From Oscillospiraceae bacterium (lineage in GTDB: Bacteria > Bacillota_A > Clostridia > Saccharofermentanales > Saccharofermentanaceae), in NCBI GenBank assembly GCA_902791885.1, contig CADAXO010000126.1, forward strand, positions 1-6,601: 6,601 nt of DNA. The letters are read 5' to 3'. Position numbers and translations under genes: made by a program. This document shows, piece after piece, positions 5,175-6,601 of the stretch (position 1 is its first letter; the number at the start of each line of letters is the position of its first letter). The notes below the pieces were generated by a model. It worked only from the letters and a program-made list of their open reading frames with translations. It was not told where the DNA came from and did not search any database.

Positions 5175-6601
5175 ATGAACAAGACCATTATTCTTGCCAA
5201 GTCACATTTCAGAAAGAACAAGGGTACGACGATCGGACTTCTGTGCCTGATGCTCATCGCGGTAATGCTGCTGTCGGCATCGCTTCTTCTGTTCTTCGAT
5301 GCTTACCCTCTGGCAACAAGAGAGTCCGAGAGACTGGATTCAGGATCCGGACGCGTCAGGATATACAATGATATTACGGATATCGACGAAGAGTTCATTG
5401 ATGAGCTTCTGAGTGAAGAATGCGTAAGATACGATGTTCAGGACTGCCTTTGCTACAATGCGATACCGGTGCCTTTCGGAAACGGTAAGGCTACAGTCTC
5501 CCTGATAATTGATGATAACAGTGCTTTCGAGAAGGGGATGGGAAGGACCGAGATAGTTACCGAGGACACGGGCATAACTTCCGACTATATCTATCTTCCT
5601 TATCAGTTCTATACAAGCGGCGGCTATGATATCGGCGACACTTATTCGTTCGATCTTCTGGACCGTACTTATGATCTCACGGTAAGGGGATTTACGACTA
5701 CACCTTACTATGGCTGCAATAACGTAGGCGGCTTCGAGACGATAGTCGATGACGATACTTATGCCAAACTGTACGATATAGACGGTGATGAATATGCATG
5801 CTACTGCGTTGTGTATGAGCTTAAGGACGGAGTCAAGAACTCCAAGTTCGAGATCAGTATCAACGATAAGGTAATCGCCCGTAACCCCCGTGCGATAGTC
5901 TCGCCCATGTCCATCGAGTTCACCAATGAGCAGAGGACGTTCATGTCTAAGATCATCGCAGTATCGTTCCTGGTAGTTACATTCGTTATCTTCCTCGTAG
6001 TATTCCTGATGCTCACCAACTGCATCACGAACTACATCAAGGAGAATATGAAGACCTTAGGTGCACTTAAGGCTATCGGTTACACCAGTAAAGATATAAG
6101 AGCGTCACTTCTTGTTCTGTTTGTCTCATGTGCTCTCATCGGAGCATTGATAGGAATAATCTTCTCATATGTGATCATGCCTTATATCGCTTCATTCGCG
6201 ATCGCTCAGATGGGTATTCCGTATACAGTTTCCTTCAACGTTTTTTGTTCCGTGATCTCTCTTGCGGCTATCGTGCTGTTTACGTGTATCGTCACTTCCG
6301 CTGCAGTGATCAAGGTTAAGAAGATCGAGCCCATCGTAGCTTTGCGTGAGGGTACGGAGAGCCATAACTTCAAGAAGAACAGATTTGCTCTTAATAAGAC
6401 ACATGCAAGCCTCGACTTCAGCCTCGCGATGAAGACAATGTGCTTTAACATGAAGCAGAATGTCATCACATTCTTCGTAATCGGAATCATCATGTTCCTT
6501 TGTACGGTAGCGCTTCTTATGTACTACAACTTCAACAAGAAGCCGAAGCTTGAGATCCTTACCTTCGAGATCTGCAGCGGTGTCGTTGCAGTAGATCCGG
6601 A
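5175..6601 (+). CDS. FtsX-family ABC transporter permease, 3'-truncated by window edge
   Basis: The frame is open from ATG 5175 to the last base (475 complete codons), so the gene continues beyond the window; long relatives run to roughly 800 residues. The visible part shows a cytoplasmic start, a membrane segment (about 20-42), an extracytoplasmic domain of about 215 residues (43-258), three membrane segments (about 260-281, 310-335, 354-378) forming the first FtsX unit, and a further segment (428-451) opening the second half. The loop ENMKTLGALKAIGYTSKDI (290-308) and the IEPIVALREG motif (384-393) are typical of FtsX permeases that couple to a MacB-type ATPase. The position of the large external domain differs from BceB, where it follows the seventh membrane segment. 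The external domain holds six cysteines (83, 91, 93, 181, 209, 211). GGAGG at 5156-5160 and GGTGG at 5166-5170 lie 14 and 4 bases upstream, neither ideal, so translational coupling to the ATPase is likely. Substrate unknown. Confidence 0.9.
   Translation, partial: MNKTIILAKSHFRKNKGTTIGLLCLMLIAVMLLSASLLLFFDAYPLATRESERLDSGSGRVRIYNDITDIDEEFIDELLSEECVRYDVQDCLCYNAIPVPFGNGKATVSLIIDDNSAFEKGMGRTEIVTEDTGITSDYIYLPYQFYTSGGYDIGDTYSFDLLDRTYDLTVRGFTTTPYYGCNNVGGFETIVDDDTYAKLYDIDGDEYACYCVVYELKDGVKNSKFEISINDKVIARNPRAIVSPMSIEFTNEQRTFMSKIIAVSFLVVTFVIFLVVFLMLTNCITNYIKENMKTLGALKAIGYTSKDIRASLLVLFVSCALIGALIGIIFSYVIMPYIASFAIAQMGIPYTVSFNVFCSVISLAAIVLFTCIVTSAAVIKVKKIEPIVALREGTESHNFKKNRFALNKTHASLDFSLAMKTMCFNMKQNVITFFVIGIIMFLCTVALLMYYNFNKKPKLEILTFEICSGVVAVDP

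Noticed and set aside
5801..6493. Several short frames on both strands (for example 6128-6319 + and 6206-6493 -)
   Set aside because: All lie inside the open FtsX permease frame that runs from 5175 to the window end, whose membrane segments and FtsX motifs cover this stretch.

Overview
The window looks like chromosomal DNA from a Gram-positive anaerobe of the Clostridia (Bacillota). This is inferred from the family make-up: an OmpR-type regulator and histidine kinase next to a long FtsX-type ABC transporter, with purine-rich GGAGG-like ribosome binding sites. No rRNA or marker gene fixes the taxon. Every gene reads on the + strand and packing is tight. The only real gap is 89 bases (4329-4417), and no stretch over 300 bases lacks a gene.

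Layout. Positions 1-664 hold the 3' part of an OmpR/PhoB-type response regulator whose start lies before the window. Its stop overlaps the start of a membrane histidine kinase (661-1897). The kinase is broken by a frame change near 1487-1506: the sensor, HAMP and His-box half is in one frame and the ATP-binding half is in the next. Six bases later comes a UbiA-family membrane prenyltransferase of the polyprenyl-phosphate phosphoribosyltransferase type (1904-2758). It is followed by a multi-pass membrane protein that resembles GT-C glycosyltransferases (2772-4328). After the 89-base gap come an ABC ATPase (4418-5173) and a long FtsX-family permease (5175 to beyond the window end).

How they fit together. 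A two-component system beside an ABC ATPase/FtsX permease pair is a common Bacillota arrangement in which the regulator switches on the transporter. The gap before the ATPase supports this. It holds four TTAA(G/A) units spaced 11, 11 and 10 bases apart, ending 11 bases before a TATGAT -10 element, which is the geometry of an OmpR-family activator site. The first two units fit the published pneumococcal CiaR box (NTTAAG-N5-WTTAAG). The UbiA/GT-C pair sits between regulator and transporter and has different base and codon use (lower GC; Phe as TTT rather than TTC). It looks like an inserted or separately evolved module that may make and use a lipid-linked pentose for a surface glycan. The broken kinase lies immediately upstream of that pair.

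The most noteworthy points are the candidate operator/promoter at 4336-4391, the disrupted kinase, and the compositionally distinct UbiA/GT-C pair. The functional links are inferences from sequence and gene order.
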